NCBI GenBank assembly: GCA_964422185.1
Contig: CAYRAG010000069.1
Span: 1 to 7,481, forward strand
DNA length: 7,481 nucleotides
DNA from: CALXCT01 sp964422185
GTDB taxonomy: Bacteria; Bacillota; Clostridia; Oscillospirales; Oscillospiraceae
Reading direction: 5' to 3'
In this document: piece after piece, positions 5,943 through 7,481 of the stretch
How positions within the stretch are numbered: position 1 is the first letter of the stretch
How the letters are laid out: each line of letters starts with the position of its first letter
Notes under the pieces: generated by a model
What the model was told of the DNA's origin: nothing
The model's input: only the letters and a program-made list of their open reading frames with translations
The model's database searches: none
Made by a program: the position numbers and the translations under genes

Positions 5943-7481
5943 ATGAAGAAAAGAATACTCTCAGCCCTGATGGTCATATGTATGGTGGTGTCGCTGCTTC
6001 CGATGGCCGCGTTTGCCGCGGCCGCGGACGGGAGTGAGACCGACTGGTACAGCTACCGTCAGAAATGGCTCTACACCGCGGTGGCGGACAAGAACGCCAT
6101 CAAAGATGAAAAAGGCGGAGCAGGAGTGCAGGCGGGCAAGAACATCCGGGATTACGCGGATCCCGGGCAGGGTGTGATGCCCATCCAGGTCTACGATCTG
6201 GGCACCATGCAGTACGGCTCCAAGGAGGTCGGTGCCGAAAACAAACTGACGCTGACATTCAAGAATACCACGGATCCGAAGTATCAGGCGGCCGGCGGCA
6301 GCAACAACTGGGGCATTGTCGGCCTGACCGTACCCGCGCCCAGGTACTTCACCTGCACCTGGACACAGGGAACCGGCGTGATGAATACGGGGGAGACCGC
6401 GGTTCTTGAGATCTCACCCAGAACGGATGTCGATATTCCCAGCGGCGAGATCCAGGAGACGATTGTCATCATGGATCAGAACAGCCGGGTCGGCTGGTCT
6501 GTGATCGTGGAACTCACAGTGGAGAAGACTCCGATCACCGTGAATATGCCGGAGAGCGTATCGAAGTATTACGGGCAGGAGCTGACCCCGGCAGACATCA
6601 CGGTCAATGTGAACGGCGAGGAGAAGACGCTCAAGGATCTGGGCGTGACGAAACTTGTCGGAGACGGTGTGTCAAAAGAAGTCGGCGTCGGGGACACGAT
6701 TTACACGCTCGAGCCGGATACCAGAACCTGTGAGATCGACAACTACAAGGTGACGATCGCAGGGAGCACCGATGTAACCGTGAAGCAGACGACCCCGGAG
6801 CGCAGCTATGTCTACGCCAGCGGCGTGCAGGAGGGTTCTCCGCTGAATCAGACGCAGCCTGTCGGCGAGTACATCAACCCGTATTCGGGGGATCCTGTAG
6901 ACGGCGGATTTGCATGGAAAACGCCGGGGGAAACAGTCACAGCAGAGAAAGGTGCCTACGAATACACTTTTACCCCCACAGATGAGGTAAACTACGCATC
7001 TGTCGATGGCGAAGTGGCTGTGGAGGCAGTTAGTGCATCTCAAGATGGCGCGACAACAATCGAAATAAAAACGGATACCCTCAAAGCGGTATACAACGGC
7101 TATGAACACAGAGTTTCCTACAGTACGAACCGCCCGAATAATAAAGAGATAGATGTAAAGTATAGAAAGTCGGGGGTAGATGGTTATAACCCTTGGGATG
7201 CGAGAGGTATACCCGTCGATGTCGGATTCTATGATGTGCGGGTGTATGCGTCTTCCATCGATGGCTACGGTACAAAGGCAGTAACCGCGGTGATGGAGAT
7301 TGTTCCCAGGGCTGTGAAGCTCGACTTTACGATTTCGGATAAGTGCTACGACGGGACAACCGCCGGCCAGGTGGAGAAAGTTGCGTTCAGCAGCAATATT
7401 ATCGCCAAGCAGGACAATGGCAAAGTGGAACTTGCCATCGACGGCAAGCCGGTCAGCGGCATGAAGAGCGCGGAACTGGCG
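5943..7481 (+). CDS. Large secreted surface protein with Ig-like, MBG and YDG-type repeats, C-terminus beyond window
   Basis: Open for 513 codons to the right edge without a stop. ATG 5943 has AAAGGA 6 nt upstream. Residues 1-26 form a signal peptide: MKKR, a hydrophobic core (LSALMVICMVVSLLP), then a cleavage-like AFA-AAADG. No lipobox Cys is present. After a Trp/Tyr-rich stretch (33-45), residues about 82-194 resemble the HYDIN/choice-of-anchor-D Ig-like fold common in Clostridia surface proteins (YDLGTMQYG, then NTGETAVLEISPR, then GEIQETIVIMD). Residues about 197-282 look like an MBG-type domain (SKYYGQELT, DNYKVTI). Residues 287-364 end in YTFTPTDEVNYASVDGEV, a motif of repeated surface domains. 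Residues 375-455 are another beta domain (AVYNGYEHRV), and 457-513 begin a YDG-type domain (CYDGTTAG). No anchor (LPXTG, SLH or choline-binding) is visible; one would be expected further right. Adhesin, structural or enzyme-carrier roles are all possible. Codon use shifts towards AT in codons about 360-420. Confidence 0.88.
   Translation, partial: MKKRILSALMVICMVVSLLPMAAFAAAADGSETDWYSYRQKWLYTAVADKNAIKDEKGGAGVQAGKNIRDYADPGQGVMPIQVYDLGTMQYGSKEVGAENKLTLTFKNTTDPKYQAAGGSNNWGIVGLTVPAPRYFTCTWTQGTGVMNTGETAVLEISPRTDVDIPSGEIQETIVIMDQNSRVGWSVIVELTVEKTPITVNMPESVSKYYGQELTPADITVNVNGEEKTLKDLGVTKLVGDGVSKEVGVGDTIYTLEPDTRTCEIDNYKVTIAGSTDVTVKQTTPERSYVYASGVQEGSPLNQTQPVGEYINPYSGDPVDGGFAWKTPGETVTAEKGAYEYTFTPTDEVNYASVDGEVAVEAVSASQDGATTIEIKTDTLKAVYNGYEHRVSYSTNRPNNKEIDVKYRKSGVDGYNPWDARGIPVDVGFYDVRVYASSIDGYGTKAVTAVMEIVPRAVKLDFTISDKCYDGTTAGQVEKVAFSSNIIAKQDNGKVELAIDGKPVSGMKSAELA

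Noticed and set aside
5641..5946. Plus-strand open frame of 101 codons before the surface-protein gene
   Set aside because: It has no ribosome site, spans the inverted repeats, and has unremarkable Arg/Gly-rich content.
1..7481. CRISPR arrays, tRNA or rRNA genes, toxin-antitoxin or defence genes
   Set aside because: No regularly spaced repeats, no cloverleaf with a TTCGANTC arm, no rRNA-like sequence, and no proteins of these families in any supported frame.

Overview
The window reads as a piece of chromosome from a high-GC member of the Firmicutes, probably class Clostridia. Three observations support this. The heat-shock genes run hrcA-grpE-dnaK behind a perfect CIRCE operator. DnaK lacks the roughly 24-residue nucleotide-domain insertion found in proteobacterial DnaK. 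The Shine-Dalgarno sites are strong (AGGAGG-type). A gut Oscillospiraceae-like host is only a guess, from base composition and from the style of the surface protein.

Layout. (1) Bases 1-3320, minus strand: the class I heat-shock operon. A promoter (TTGACA, 17-bp spacer, TAAATT) and CIRCE are followed by hrcA (repressor, GTG start), grpE (nucleotide-exchange factor, TTG start) and dnaK (ATG start, cut by the left edge after 456 codons). A two-stem hairpin lies between grpE and dnaK. (2) Bases 3321-3976: a GC-rich divergent intergenic region with no convincing protein gene. It holds a hairpin plus U-tract terminator on the minus strand, a good extended -10 promoter on the plus strand, and then about 450 nt of structured leader before the next gene. 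(3) Bases 3977-5541, plus strand: a two-gene ABC-2 polysaccharide exporter, with a Wzm/TagG-type permease followed 14 nt later by a Wzt/TagH-type ATPase that lacks a C-terminal sugar-binding domain. (4) Bases 5542-5942: non-coding. It has two near-identical inverted repeats about 160 bp apart that resemble a small non-autonomous element, and a separate 11-bp inverted repeat. (5) Bases 5943 to the right edge, plus strand: the first 513 codons of a large secreted protein with a signal peptide and a chain of Ig-like/MBG/YDG-type beta domains.

How they relate. The heat-shock operon is a self-contained autoregulated unit: HrcA binds CIRCE at its own transcription start and so controls the GrpE and DnaK supply. 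The rightward genes concern the cell surface: one system exports a lipid-linked glycan and the other gene makes a secreted, probably wall-associated protein. Whether they share a pathway cannot be judged, because no glycosyltransferase or anchor is visible.

I do not see a clear new system. The parts that deserve a second look are the long structured leader at 3525-3976, the orphan minus-strand terminator beside it, the inverted-repeat element at 5563-5723, and the AT-rich patch inside the surface-protein gene.
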